Assembly (NCBI GenBank): GCA_028285495.1
Contig: JANQPB010000036.1
Span: forward strand, 62,001-126,000
Source of the DNA: Acidimicrobiales bacterium
GTDB taxonomy: Bacteria > Actinomycetota > Acidimicrobiia > Acidimicrobiales > SZUA-35
Direction: 5' to 3'
Length of the DNA: 64,000 nucleotides
Shown here: in pieces, positions 33,180 through 41,253 of the stretch
Layout of the letters: every line of letters begins with the position of its first letter
Numbering within the stretch: the first letter of the stretch is position 1
Notes under the pieces: model-generated
What the model saw: the letters and a program-made list of their open reading frames with translations, nothing else
Database searches by the model: none
What the model was told of the DNA's origin: nothing
Program-made: the position numbers and the translations under genes

Positions 33180-34628
33180 ATGACCGAGACGACGACCCAG
33201 ACCACACCGGTGCACGCCTTCACCGACGACGCCATCGGCCGGACCGACGCCGTCGAGCTGGCCGAGCGGGTGGCCACCGGCCGGGTCAGCAGCCGGGAGC
33301 TGGTGGAGGCCGCCATCAACCGGACGGAGGCGGTCGACCCGGCGCTGAACGCCGTCGCCGTCTGGGACCTCGACCGGGCCAGGGACCGGGCCGACGCAGC
33401 GGCGCACACCGGCGTGTTCGGCGGGGTGCCGTCGTTCGTCAAGGGCGTGTCGGCCGTCGAGGGCCTGCCGAACCGGTGGGGCAGCCGGGCCGTCCCGGAG
33501 ACACCGGCAACCGAGTCGGCCCCCGAGGTCGTCCAGTTCCTGTCGACGGGGCTGGTCAGCCTCGGGCTCACCACCACGCCGGAATTCGGGCTCGTGGCCA
33601 CCACCGAGGGCGGCCTGACCGGCGCCACCCGCAACCCCTGGAGCCTCGACCACTCGAGCGGCGGCTCGTCGGGCGGGTCGGCGGCCCTCGTGGCCGCCGG
33701 TGCGGTGCCGATCGCCCACGGCAACGACGGCGGCGGCTCGATCCGCATCCCCGCCGCCTGCTGCGGCCTCGTCGGCCTCAAGCCGACCAGGGATCGCCTC
33801 GACATGGAGCCGCTCCCCAAGCTCTTCCCCCTCAATCCCGGCGTCAACGGCGTCCTGTCCCGAACCGTCCGCGACACCGCCACCTACCTGTACGGCGCCG
33901 AGCGGTATCGGCCGGGACCAGGACTGCCGCCGATCGGCCACGTCACCGGGCCGGCCGAGCACCGGCTGCGGATCGGCGTGATCACCGCCCGAGACGACGG
34001 GGTCGACTTCGACAGCTCGACCACGGCCGAGCTGCTGCGGGTGGCCGGCTGGCTCGAGGAGCTCGGCCACGAGGTCGAGACGATCGAGAGCCCCTTCCCC
34101 GCCGGGCTGGCCGACGACTTCCTGCTGCTGTGGTCGATGTTCCCGTTCCTGCTGTGGCAGGGCGGCGGGAGGCTCTTCGACGGCTTCGACCGCGATCAGC
34201 TGGACCCGTTCGCCACGTGGTTGGCCCGCTCGTTCCGGCGCCAGGCACCGAAGGCGCCGGTGGCGTTCCGCCGTCTCCGACGCTTCGTCGCCACCTATCC
34301 GTCGGCGTGGGACCGCCACGACGTGCTGCTGAGCCCGACCCTCGGCGGGCCGGTCCACCGCCTCGGCTACATCTCACCGGACGTCGACGGCGAGACCATG
34401 TTCGCCCGGGTCCGGGCCCAGGTGCCGACCACGTGGATCCACAATGCCGGCGGCGGCCCGGCGATCAGCCTGCCCCTGACGATCGACGGCAACGGCCTCC
34501 CGGTCGGCATGCAGTTCGCGGCCAACCTCGGACAGGAGGCGCTCCTCCTGGCGCTGGCCTTCGAGCTGGAGGCGGCCCATCCCTGGCCCACGACGGCCGA
34601 CGTCGAGGCCACCCGCTCGGGCGGCTGA
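33180..34628 (+). CDS. Amidase signature (AS) family hydrolase
   Basis: The 482-residue protein has a complete Ser-cisSer-Lys triad. The Lys is K88 in VPSFVKGVSAVEG. The cis-Ser is S163 in DHSSGGSSGGSAAL, and the nucleophile is S187 in GNDGGGSIRIPAACCGL. AS enzymes hydrolyse carboxamides to acids and ammonia. The length is normal. ATG at 33180 follows AGGAGC. It sits 62 nt after the TetR gene on the same strand, so induction through that regulator is likely. It is not GatA: no gatB or gatC is near. Confidence 0.92.
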   Translation: MTETTTQTTPVHAFTDDAIGRTDAVELAERVATGRVSSRELVEAAINRTEAVDPALNAVAVWDLDRARDRADAAAHTGVFGGVPSFVKGVSAVEGLPNRWGSRAVPETPATESAPEVVQFLSTGLVSLGLTTTPEFGLVATTEGGLTGATRNPWSLDHSSGGSSGGSAALVAAGAVPIAHGNDGGGSIRIPAACCGLVGLKPTRDRLDMEPLPKLFPLNPGVNGVLSRTVRDTATYLYGAERYRPGPGLPPIGHVTGPAEHRLRIGVITARDDGVDFDSSTTAELLRVAGWLEELGHEVETIESPFPAGLADDFLLLWSMFPFLLWQGGGRLFDGFDRDQLDPFATWLARSFRRQAPKAPVAFRRLRRFVATYPSAWDRHDVLLSPTLGGPVHRLGYISPDVDGETMFARVRAQVPTTWIHNAGGGPAISLPLTIDGNGLPVGMQFAANLGQEALLLALAFELEAAHPWPTTADVEATRSGG

Positions 34629-34694
34629 CGGCGGCGGGGGCGGCGCCCGGTCGGGTCCACGGCGGTGGCCTCAAGCGACCGCACCGCAGCGACC

Positions 34695-34710
34695 TAAGAT
34701 GACGCCGATG
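34695..34710 (+). promoter_or_regulatory. Leaderless-type -10 box of the hydratase gene
   Basis: TAAGAT (34695-34700) lies 7 nt before ATG at 34708. It overlaps the in-frame ATG at 34699, which therefore cannot be the start if this promoter is used. Confidence 0.55.
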
Positions 34711-35502
34711 GATCACGCCAAGGCCGCCGACGTGCTGTTCGACATGCGCCGCACCGGGCGCATCGAGCCCGATCTGCCGCCCGATCTCCGACCGGATGAT
34801 CTCGCTGCCGCCTATGCGATCCAGGCCGAGCTGGTCGGCCGCCTGGCGTCCGATGGCGAGCGGGCGATCGGCTACAAGTGCGCCTGCACCAGCGAGATCG
34901 CCCAACAGGCGCTGCAGATCGACCGACCGGTGTTCGGTCGCCTGCTGTCCACCACCACGTCCGACTCGGGCGTCGAGCTGGCCGCCGACATCTTCACCCA
35001 TCGGGTCGTCGAGGCCGAGTACGGCATCCGGATCGGCGGCGACGTCCCCGAGCACGGTGGCCCCGGACCAGACGGCGGCCACACCATCGAGTCGATCGCC
35101 GATCACGTCGACGCCGTCATCCCGTCGATCGAGATCGTCGACTACCGCTACGCCGACTGGTCGATCGGCGCCCTCGCCGTGGCCGCCGACAACGCCATCC
35201 ACGGTTGGTGGATCCGGGGCGAACCGGTGACCGACTGGCGACACCTCGACCTGATCGACGCCGAGGTCACCGTCCGAACCGGTGGCGAGGTCACCACCAC
35301 CGGATCGGGGGCCAACGTGCTCGGCCACCCACTGGCCGTGCTGGCCTGGCTGGCCGACGAGCTGCCTCGCTTCGGCCGCCGGCTCCGGGCCGGCGACCTG
35401 GTCACCACCGGCGTGGTCACCGACGTCTTCGAGGCCGACGGCGGCGACTCGATCACCGCCGAGTTCGCCGGGCTCGGATCCGTCGCCGTCTCGTTCACCT
35501 GA
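34708..35502 (+). CDS. 2-keto-4-pentenoate hydratase/oxaloacetate decarboxylase family (MhpD-like)
   Basis: The 264-residue protein has the metal-ligand pattern VVEAEYGIRI (E102, E104) and IPSIEIVDYRYADW (E142). IGYKCACTSEIAQQALQIDR and TGSGANVLGHPLAVLAWLAD correspond to the substrate loops of MhpD-type hydratases. These convert 2-hydroxypenta-2,4-dienoate, a meta-cleavage product, to 4-hydroxy-2-oxovalerate. No meta-cleavage dioxygenase is near, so another oxo-acid substrate is possible. Start ATG at 34708 is set by the TAAGAT box. It lies 79 nt after the amidase and 25 nt before the Crp/Fnr gene. Confidence 0.88.
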   Translation: MDHAKAADVLFDMRRTGRIEPDLPPDLRPDDLAAAYAIQAELVGRLASDGERAIGYKCACTSEIAQQALQIDRPVFGRLLSTTTSDSGVELAADIFTHRVVEAEYGIRIGGDVPEHGGPGPDGGHTIESIADHVDAVIPSIEIVDYRYADWSIGALAVAADNAIHGWWIRGEPVTDWRHLDLIDAEVTVRTGGEVTTTGSGANVLGHPLAVLAWLADELPRFGRRLRAGDLVTTGVVTDVFEADGGDSITAEFAGLGSVAVSFT

Positions 35503-35527
35503 AACCCGACCGACCGACACGCCTGCG

Positions 35528-36235
35528 ATGAGCGACCCGAGCGAGCCAGCCGACCCGACCGACCCGTCGCGCAACTTCCTGGAGCTGCTGACCGACGACG
35601 TCCGCACGGCCCTGTTCGACGCCGGGCACCGCCGCCGCTTCGTCAAGGGCACCACGCTGTTCTTCCAGGGCGATCACGCCCACGAGGCGCTCGTGATCCT
35701 CGACGGCCTGGTCAAGGCGACGATCCCCGCCGCCACCGGTCGCGAGATCATCCTCAACGTGCTCGGCCCGGGCGCCCTCATCGGCGAGGTGACCGCGCTG
35801 GACGGCGGTCGCCGGTCGGCCACGATCGTGTCACTGACCGACGTCGAGGTGCTGGTGGTCGAGATCGGGGCCTTCAACCAGTTCCTGCTCGACCACCCGA
35901 CCGTGCTCCACGACCTGGCCCGGGTCCTGGCCGCCCGGCTCCGCATCGGCGACCGTCATCAGCTCGAGTTCGGGACCGGCGACTCGCTGCAGCGGCTCTG
36001 TGCCCGGCTGGTCGAGCTGGCGGACCACTACGGCGAGCCGGGCGACGGCGGCCGAGCGGTGGTCGAGGTGCTCTCGCCCTTGAACCAATCGGACCTGGCC
36101 TCGTGGTCCGGCCTGTCGCGGGAGGCCGTGGTCAAGTCGCTCCGGGTGTTGCGGGACCTCGGCTGGATCGAGAACCGTGGCCGTCGGCTGGCCCTGCTCG
36201 AGCTCGACAAGCTGCGGGAGCGAGCCGGGGTCTGA
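35528..36235 (+). CDS. Crp/Fnr-family transcriptional regulator
   Basis: The 235-residue protein has an N-terminal cyclic-nucleotide-binding fold (RRRFVKGTTLFFQGDHAHEA to VLVVEIGAFNQFLLDHPTVL) and a C-terminal winged helix with LSPLNQSDLASWSGLSREAV and VKSLRVLRDLGWIENRGRRL. The effector pocket lacks an obvious complete cAMP signature, so its ligand is open. There are no Cys clusters for an Fe-S centre. ATG at 35528 lies 25 nt after the hydratase stop, so cotranscription is possible. A structured repeat begins at the base after its stop. A related domain protein without DNA-binding part follows at 36480. Confidence 0.9.
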   Translation: MSDPSEPADPTDPSRNFLELLTDDVRTALFDAGHRRRFVKGTTLFFQGDHAHEALVILDGLVKATIPAATGREIILNVLGPGALIGEVTALDGGRRSATIVSLTDVEVLVVEIGAFNQFLLDHPTVLHDLARVLAARLRIGDRHQLEFGTGDSLQRLCARLVELADHYGEPGDGGRAVVEVLSPLNQSDLASWSGLSREAVVKSLRVLRDLGWIENRGRRLALLELDKLRERAGV

Positions 36236-36325
36236 GTGTCCCGGTGGCGGAGCACCGGGACCCCGAGTCCGCCATGCGGACGAACGTCGCCTGCCCAACC
36301 GAGGAGCCTGGAGATCGATTCGACC
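36236..36325 (+). repeat. Structured intergenic repeat, copy A (90 nt)
   Basis: Starts directly after the Crp/Fnr stop. Hairpin 1 pairs GTCCCGGTG with CACCGGGAC. Hairpin 2 pairs GTCCGC with GCGGAC around a CAT loop. The box GGAGATCGAT starts 74 nt from the beginning. Copy B at 51867-51956 keeps the order and the 74-nt spacing, and the second stem has changed on both sides. Confidence 0.75.
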
Positions 36326-36479
36326 ACGGTTCCCGACCGTCCCGCAGGTCCCGATCTCGGAACTGGGTACACGTACGCAGTGGAACTGCGCGTGCGGCCG
36401 CTGAGCCGGGCCGCGATCCGGGAGATGGTCGAGGTGAGCTCGACGACGAGGTCGGGCCGGACACCAAGGGAAACCGATC

Positions 36480-37010
36480 ATGCGCAACTGGCTCGCCTCC
36501 ATCACCAAGCCGATCACCGGCAACACCACCCGCAACCGGGCCGACCGGCCCCACCGCATCACCTCCGCCCCCGGGGTGGCCGCCGCCACCAGCCGGGAGC
36601 GGGCCCACCTCGATCGCCTCTCCAGCTGCTTCCCGGTTCCGGCCGGCACCCGTCTCACGATCGAAGGGGCCAACCGCCGGGAGTGGGGCATGCTGCTCGA
36701 CGGCACCGCCACCGTCTACGTCGGCGGGCAGGCGGTCGGCACGCTCCGACCTGGCGACGACTTCGGTGCCGCCGGCGTGCTCGCCTCCCCCGACAGCCCC
36801 CTTGCGGTGCAGCCGACCACGATCGTCACCGACAGCGACCAGTGGGTGGCCACGATGACGCCCATCGAGGTCCGGAGCCTGGTCAGCGGTTGCCCCCGGG
36901 TGGCTCGGATGCTCGGCCTCGGCCGGCCACCGCACACCGCCGGTGCCGCTCCGGCGACCGGACGACCGGGAGACGAGGTCGGCGGCCTCGTCTCCCCGTC
37001 GACGGTCTGA
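36480..37010 (+). CDS. Stand-alone cyclic-nucleotide-binding-like domain protein
   Basis: The 176-residue protein has a basic N-terminus, then a cNMP-type beta-roll: LDRLSSCFPVPAGTRLTIEG, WGMLLDGTATVYVGGQAVGT and LRPGDDFGAAGVLASPDSPL. MTPIEVRSLVSGCPRVARML is the terminal helix. It lacks the helix-turn-helix seen in the Crp/Fnr gene upstream, and the RxAR-like phosphate cassette of true cAMP binders is not evident. It is probably a sensor or decoy; function unknown. ATG at 36480 follows AAGGGAAA. A strong hairpin follows its stop. Confidence 0.75.
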   Translation: MRNWLASITKPITGNTTRNRADRPHRITSAPGVAAATSRERAHLDRLSSCFPVPAGTRLTIEGANRREWGMLLDGTATVYVGGQAVGTLRPGDDFGAAGVLASPDSPLAVQPTTIVTDSDQWVATMTPIEVRSLVSGCPRVARMLGLGRPPHTAGAAPATGRPGDEVGGLVSPSTV

Positions 37011-37014
37011 GCCG

Positions 37015-37045
37015 ATGGGCGGCCGCCCGATGGGTGGCCGCCCAT
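37015..37045 (+). terminator. Strong GC hairpin after the cNMP-domain gene
   Basis: The 14-nt arms 37015-37028 and 37032-37045 are complementary except for one G-T pair, with a 3-nt loop GAT, 4 nt after the stop. There is no U-tract. This looks like a U-less intrinsic terminator of the kind proposed in actinomycetes. Confidence 0.55.
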
Positions 37046-37260
37046 GTCTCGGCGCTGCCCTTGGCGTTCGGGACAGGTGCCGGCCGGTCAGCGCAAGGCC
37101 GACCGGCACCGGGGGCGGCTCGACAGGAGGGACAGCCGCCACGGAGGGGCCCGCGCAACACGGGCCTCGTCTCAGACCGTTGCTTCCGGCCGGGTGCCTG
37201 ACCACCCGGCCGGGAGCGCGTCCGGGCCCGGGTCGGTCACGGCACACCCCCGAGGGGGCG

Positions 37261-37560
37261 GAGCTGCCAGGCGACCCGCCGTGCATCGACGACGAGTACG
37301 AGTGGATCCGCGACGACGGCACCGACATCGTCGACGACATCGAGGGTCAGGGCATCATGGCCTGGGTGACCCAGGGGGCCGTGGCCGACCGGGTCAACGA
37401 GAAGCTGACGACGAGCGACGTCGGCGTGGTCGCCTGCCGTCGCATGTTGCGGGAGTCGATGGCCGCCGTGGCCGAGGGGCGCGACCCGGTTGCGGTGGTT
37501 CGGGAGCCCCACACCGACGCCGAGGCCACCCGCCAGCGCCTGGCCAAGGGGCCTGAGCAA
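37261..37560 (+). pseudogene. Remnant of a Rieske-type oxygenase C-terminus
   Basis: About 95 codons resemble the C-terminal end of phthalate-dioxygenase-like Rieske oxygenase alpha subunits. The order is DDEYEWIRDDG, IEGQGIMAWVTQGAVADRVN, EKLTTSDVGVVACRRMLRES and VAEGRDPVAVVREPHTDA. In intact proteins (about 400-450 residues) this segment closes the catalytic domain. The Rieske centre (CxH...CxxH) and the iron ligands are absent here. Upstream in frame, the translation is Arg/Pro/Gly-rich nonsense without a credible start or ribosome site. It is most simply a 5'-deleted gene. A short functional peptide is a less likely alternative. Confidence 0.6.
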
Positions 37561-37606
37561 CGTCGGCCGGCCGGCTCGACTCGGGCCGGGCCGGCCGGGC
37601 GACCGT

Positions 37607-38524
37607 TCAGCGGGCGTGCGTGCGGATGATGGCCTCGGCCGCCGCTTCGGGCGCGTCCTCCTGCCAGAAGTGGCCGGCGTCGGGCAGGTCGAGACGCTCG
37701 GCGTCCGGCCACAGCTCGTCCCACTTGCGGAGGTAGGCCTTCGTGGTGAGCGGCACGTCCTTGAGCCCCATGATCCGCAACATCGGCCGGTCGGCCAGGT
37801 TGGCCCGGACCCGCCGCTCGAGGTCGGCGAGCCAGGCGGTCTCGCCGACGATTGCCTTGGGGAACACGGCATGGCCGATGCGGCTGTGCGGGGTCGGCGC
37901 CACGTCGAGGTAGTGGCGCAGCTCGTCGTCGGTCATCGGCGCCTGCAGGAGCGCCGGCATGACCCGCTTCACGAACGTGTGACGCTTGATCAGCGATCGC
38001 TGGACGGGGCCGAGGCCGGCCAGCTTCGAGAACGTGCGCTGCAGCAGGAACGGCGTGGCCGGCCACATCATCGTGTTGCCGGCGACGAGGCCGGTGAACC
38101 GCTCGGGCCGCCGCGAGGCCACGTCGAAGCCGATCGGGCCACCCCAGTCCTGACCGACGAGCACGGCGTCCCGCAGGTCGAGGTGCTCGACCAGCTCGGC
38201 GACCACGGCCGCGTGCTCCCTCGGCAGGTAGCCGTACCCGGCCGGATGGACCGACAGGCCGAAACCCGGGTAGTCCATGGCGATGCAGCGGAAGTGCGGT
38301 GCCAGCAGCGGGATCATCGTGCGGTAGAGGAAGCTCCAGTCGGGGTTGCCGTGCATCAGCAGCAGCGGCCGCCCCTCCCCCTCGTCGAGGTAGTGGACGG
38401 GCCCGACCGAGCTCTCGAACCACCGGGAGGTGAAGGGATACAGCGCCGGGTCGGGGGAGAACTCGACGCGGTAGGGGGCGTCGGGCGACTCGGTCGAGGT
38501 GCGGGAGACCTGGAGGCTCGGCAT
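37607..38524 (-). CDS. Haloalkane dehalogenase-like alpha/beta hydrolase
   Basis: The 305-residue protein has the haloalkane dehalogenase layout. HGNPDWSF (58-65) supplies the oxyanion hole and halide-binding Asn60. VGQDWGGP holds nucleophile D126 and halide-binding W127. DAGHFWQEDAPE supplies the catalytic His (H285), and D256 in MGLKDVPL is a possible third residue. These enzymes replace a halogen on an alkyl carbon with OH. Epoxide hydrolases share the fold, but the Asn and Trp halide ligands favour dehalogenase. ATG at 38524 follows AAGGAAG. It is divergent from a TetR gene with a palindrome in the gap, so it is probably that regulator's target. Confidence 0.85.
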   Translation of the reverse strand: MPSLQVSRTSTESPDAPYRVEFSPDPALYPFTSRWFESSVGPVHYLDEGEGRPLLLMHGNPDWSFLYRTMIPLLAPHFRCIAMDYPGFGLSVHPAGYGYLPREHAAVVAELVEHLDLRDAVLVGQDWGGPIGFDVASRRPERFTGLVAGNTMMWPATPFLLQRTFSKLAGLGPVQRSLIKRHTFVKRVMPALLQAPMTDDELRHYLDVAPTPHSRIGHAVFPKAIVGETAWLADLERRVRANLADRPMLRIMGLKDVPLTTKAYLRKWDELWPDAERLDLPDAGHFWQEDAPEAAAEAIIRTHAR

Positions 38525-38579
38525 CTGGCTTCCTTCGTTGGTCGGGCACAGTGTCCCGGTTGCGGGGGGACCATTTTTG

Positions 38580-38591
38580 CACTGTGCAGTG
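38580..38591. promoter_or_regulatory. Putative operator between dehalogenase and TetR genes
   Basis: CACTG and CAGTG arms flank TG. The site lies in the 94-nt divergent gap and overlaps the -35 region of the TetR gene, whose -10 candidate is GATAAT (38604-38609). Binding would affect TetR expression directly and the dehalogenase from upstream. Confidence 0.5.
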
Positions 38592-38618
38592 GGTTATGTA
38601 CGTGATAATCTACACTAC

Positions 38619-39263
38619 GTGGTTCAAAAAGCAACCCCCACCACGGAACCAGCACCCGAATCGGCCTCGAAGGGCGGCTCGAGGCAACGCGGCCGGCCGC
38701 CGAAGTTCGATCGCGAGCGGGTCATCGCCGCCGCCATCGCCGCCTTCTTCCGCAAGGGCTACGAGGCCACGACGTTGAGCGACCTCGAGGCGGCAACCGG
38801 CGTCGACCGCTCGACGCTGTACAACAGCTTCGACGGCAAGGCCGGCCTCTACGCCTCGGCCACCGGCACCTACCTCGCCCTGGCCGAGGCCAACCTGTTC
38901 GAACCCCTGCTCGTCGGCACCGACGACGGCTACGCCGACCTCGACTCGTTCCTCGACCACCTGCGGCAGGGCCTGACCGCAGCCGATGCCATCCCCGGGT
39001 GCCTCATCGTCAACGACATGGCCGCCGGCGCCGACCCGGACGCCGCCACCCGCTACCGGTCGATACTGGAGGAGGGGCTGCGGCGGGCGCTGGCCCGCAC
39101 CGGCGACCCCGACGCCGACCGCCGGGCCGACCGGGCCGGCCTGCTCGCCACCTCGGTGCTCGGCCTCAACCTGGTCTCGAAGGCCACCGCCGACCCGACC
39201 GAGATCGCCAGGCTGCTCGACGCCATGGCGGCCGAGGTCGACCGCTGGCGGCGCGAGGCCTGA
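38619..39263 (+). CDS. TetR-family transcriptional regulator
   Basis: The 214-residue protein has an unstructured 30-residue start, then GRPPKFDRERVIAAAIAAFF and LSDLEAATGVDRSTLYNSFD, the TetR helix-turn-helix. Its effector domain has CLIVNDMAAGADPDAATRYR, as in regulators of the AcrR/NemR-like group; the sequence around CLIVN holds the only prominent Cys. GTG at 38619 is chosen because GATAAT lies 9 nt upstream, suggesting a near-leaderless transcript. It is divergent from the dehalogenase and converges with the AraC gene. Confidence 0.88.
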   Translation: MVQKATPTTEPAPESASKGGSRQRGRPPKFDRERVIAAAIAAFFRKGYEATTLSDLEAATGVDRSTLYNSFDGKAGLYASATGTYLALAEANLFEPLLVGTDDGYADLDSFLDHLRQGLTAADAIPGCLIVNDMAAGADPDAATRYRSILEEGLRRALARTGDPDADRRADRAGLLATSVLGLNLVSKATADPTEIARLLDAMAAEVDRWRREA

Positions 39264-39281
39264 GCCGAACGCCTGACCGGT

Positions 39282-40181
39282 TCACCCGCCGGCGGGCACG
39301 GATGGGGCGACGCTCCCGAGGTCGACCCGGGGCGAGTCCCGGTAGGCGCTCGGGGTGAGCCCGAACGCCGAACGGAAGACCTGGGTGAAGTGGCTGTGGC
39401 TGGCGAACCCGGTGGCGACGGCGGTCTCGGCGATGCCCCACCGCCCGACCTCCAGGTGGCCGAGTGCGGCCCGCAGCCGGATCGACGTGAGGTACCCGTG
39501 GACCGACCAGCCGGTGACCCGCCGGAACGTGCGGGCCAGGTGATAGCGCGACGCCCCGACCGCGGCGCCGATCGTCTCGAGCGACAGCGGCTCGGCGAAC
39601 CGGGTGGCGATGACCGTCTTGGCGTCGTCGACGAGATGGCGGTGGGCGGCCAACGGTGGACCTTCGGCGGCGGCGCCGTAGGACGGCGGGATGACCAGAT
39701 CGACCAGCCGGAGCAGTGCCTCCTCGACCCACAGCGGATCGGCGGCCGGATCACCGCCCCCTCCACCGGAGGTGCGGGCCAACGCCCGGGTCAGCGATCG
39801 CTGCAGCGCATAGGCCGCCGGTGACGCCGGGCCGTGGGTGTGACCGATCGGCGGGACCGCCGGGTCGCAGCGGTCGGGATCGAACGGCGCCGCGGCCTCC
39901 CGCAGCCAGCTCGGATCGACCTCGAACCACTCACAGCGGTCGCCGACCTCGTCGACCGGGTGGCGGGCGTACTCCTGCTCGCCCCGGTACAGCACGACGG
40001 TGTTGGCGTCGGCCACCACCGTGTCGGCCCCTTCCTGGGTGATGCGCACGCACGTGCGGGGGAAGACCATGGTCGGGCGGTCCATCCAACCGCCGGGGAA
40101 CTCGGCGTCGCCGGGGTGGCAGCGGAACGTGCCGACCGCCGTCAGGCCCGATCGGTACAGCTCCCGTGACGGCCCGCTCAT
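39282..40181 (-). CDS. AraC-family transcriptional regulator
   Basis: The 299-residue protein has an N-terminal cupin-like effector domain (VFPRTCVRITQEGADTVVAD, VVLYRGEQEYARHPV). The two C-terminal AraC helix-turn-helix motifs are SLETIGAAVGASRYHLARTF and IAETAVATGFASHSHFTQVF, followed by GLTPSAYRDS. ATG at 40181 lies 7 nt after the ureidoglycolate-lyase-like stop, making it the last gene of a three-gene operon with that gene and a cytosine deaminase. It may control this operon in response to a pyrimidine or purine breakdown product; that is inference. Confidence 0.9.
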   Translation of the reverse strand: MSGPSRELYRSGLTAVGTFRCHPGDAEFPGGWMDRPTMVFPRTCVRITQEGADTVVADANTVVLYRGEQEYARHPVDEVGDRCEWFEVDPSWLREAAAPFDPDRCDPAVPPIGHTHGPASPAAYALQRSLTRALARTSGGGGGDPAADPLWVEEALLRLVDLVIPPSYGAAAEGPPLAAHRHLVDDAKTVIATRFAEPLSLETIGAAVGASRYHLARTFRRVTGWSVHGYLTSIRLRAALGHLEVGRWGIAETAVATGFASHSHFTQVFRSAFGLTPSAYRDSPRVDLGSVAPSVPAGG

Positions 40182-40188
40182 CGCCTGC

Positions 40189-40713
40189 TCAGCGGAGCTG
40201 GAGCGCCGTGCCGAAGCGAGCGACGAGGTCGCAGGTCTGATGGTCGGTCACGTTGGTGTCGGACAGCTCGAGGTTGAAGAAGCTCCGCTCGGCACCGTCG
40301 AACAGCGGGCCGGCGTGCCAGGTGCCGGTGGCCAGCATGATGGCCGTGTCGCCGGGGATGCGGAACGCCCGGATGTCGTCGACCACCGGCTCGGCCCCGG
40401 GATCGTCCACACGACCGGGCGGCGCCACCGCCATCACCCACTCGTGGCCGCCGGCCGACGCCAGCACCTGCGTGACCCGTCGATGGCGGGTGATCCGCTC
40501 GACCACCAGCCCCCGACCCGGGATGCGCATCGTGAGGAAGCGCGGCGTGCCACGGTCCAGCACCAGCTTGGCGTCGCTCGGGCCGAACGGTGCGCCGCCG
40601 TCGGACGGCGGCAGCACCGTGCCGAACGGCTCGAAGCCGGCCGACGTCAGCGGCTCGATGGCGAGCGGGCGGACCGTCGTCGCCCCGGTCGTCTGATCGG
40701 GTCCGTCGCTCAT
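40189..40713 (-). CDS. Ureidoglycolate lyase (AllA)-like cupin
   Basis: The 174-residue protein shows LTSAGFEPFGTVLPPSDGG, FLTMRIPGRGLVVERITRHR, RVTQVLASAGGHEWVMAVAP and IMLATGTWHAGPLFDGAERS, the beta-sandwich pattern of the AllA/ureidoglycolate hydrolase family. AllA converts ureidoglycolate to glyoxylate and urea in allantoin breakdown. The start ATG (40713) overlaps the stop of the deaminase gene (ATGA). No other allantoin genes are visible, so a related ureido compound could be the substrate. Confidence 0.82.
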   Translation of the reverse strand: MSDGPDQTTGATTVRPLAIEPLTSAGFEPFGTVLPPSDGGAPFGPSDAKLVLDRGTPRFLTMRIPGRGLVVERITRHRRVTQVLASAGGHEWVMAVAPPGRVDDPGAEPVVDDIRAFRIPGDTAIMLATGTWHAGPLFDGAERSFFNLELSDTNVTDHQTCDLVARFGTALQLR

Positions 40714-41204
40714 GGCTCGCCGATGTCCTCGTTCCAGAGCTCGGGATGGTCGGCGATGAAGGTGCGCATCAGCTCGACGCAGCGCTCGGACGCCAGGTTG
40801 ACCACCTCGACGCCGTTCGCCCGAAGGTGGTCCTCGGCCCCGAGGAACGTCTCGTTCTCGCCGATCACGACCCGGGGGATGCCGTAGAGGAGGATGGCAC
40901 CGGTGCACATCGAGCACGGCGACAGCGTCGTGTACATCGTGGTGCGGGCATAGGTCGTCGCCGGGAGGCGCCCGGCGTTCTCCAGGGCGTCGGTCTCGCC
41001 GTGGCGGATGACCGAGCCGAGTTGCATCCGCTGGTTGTGACCGGCGCCGAGCACCGTGTCGCCATCGGCCAGGACGGCCCCGATCGGGATGCCACCGCCG
41101 TCCAGTCCCTCCTCGGCCTCGGCGATGGCCAGGGCCAGCATGCGCCGGTCGAGGGCGAGCTGGTGTCGCCCGAGCCGGTCGTCACTCGTCCCGTCGGTGG
41201 TCAC
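40710..41204 (-). CDS. Cytosine deaminase-like (yeast Fcy1 type) zinc deaminase
   Basis: The 164-residue protein has the cytidine-deaminase-fold zinc site: H68 and E70 in RHGETDALENAGRL, C97 and C100 in YTTLSPCSMCTGAILLYGIP. The tail is ELWNEDIGEP. The DALENAGRL, CSMCTGAILLYGIPR and final DIGE segments match fungal cytosine deaminase better than tRNA or guanine deaminases. GTG at 41204 gives the length typical of that enzyme; upstream ATGs would overlap the preceding gene. It is coupled to the AllA-like gene, suggesting use of pyrimidine or purine nitrogen. Confidence 0.82.
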   Translation of the reverse strand: MTTDGTSDDRLGRHQLALDRRMLALAIAEAEEGLDGGGIPIGAVLADGDTVLGAGHNQRMQLGSVIRHGETDALENAGRLPATTYARTTMYTTLSPCSMCTGAILLYGIPRVVIGENETFLGAEDHLRANGVEVVNLASERCVELMRTFIADHPELWNEDIGEP

Positions 41205-41253
41205 CCCGCCATGTTGCCACCGAGCCGGGCCCGCCGTGCAGCCGGGGTCAGCG

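Noticed and set aside
34699..34707. Earlier ATG for the MhpD-like gene
   Set aside because: It overlaps the TAAGAT -10 box that places the transcript start at about 34708.
36943..37260. Upstream part of the frame containing the Rieske relic
   Set aside because: Arg/Pro/Gly-rich nonsense overlapping the cNMP-domain gene and its hairpin; not part of a gene.
38551..38572. Possible third copy of the 90-nt structured repeat (AGTGTCCCGGT)
   Set aside because: Only the first 10 nt match; no second hairpin and no GGAGATCGAT box.
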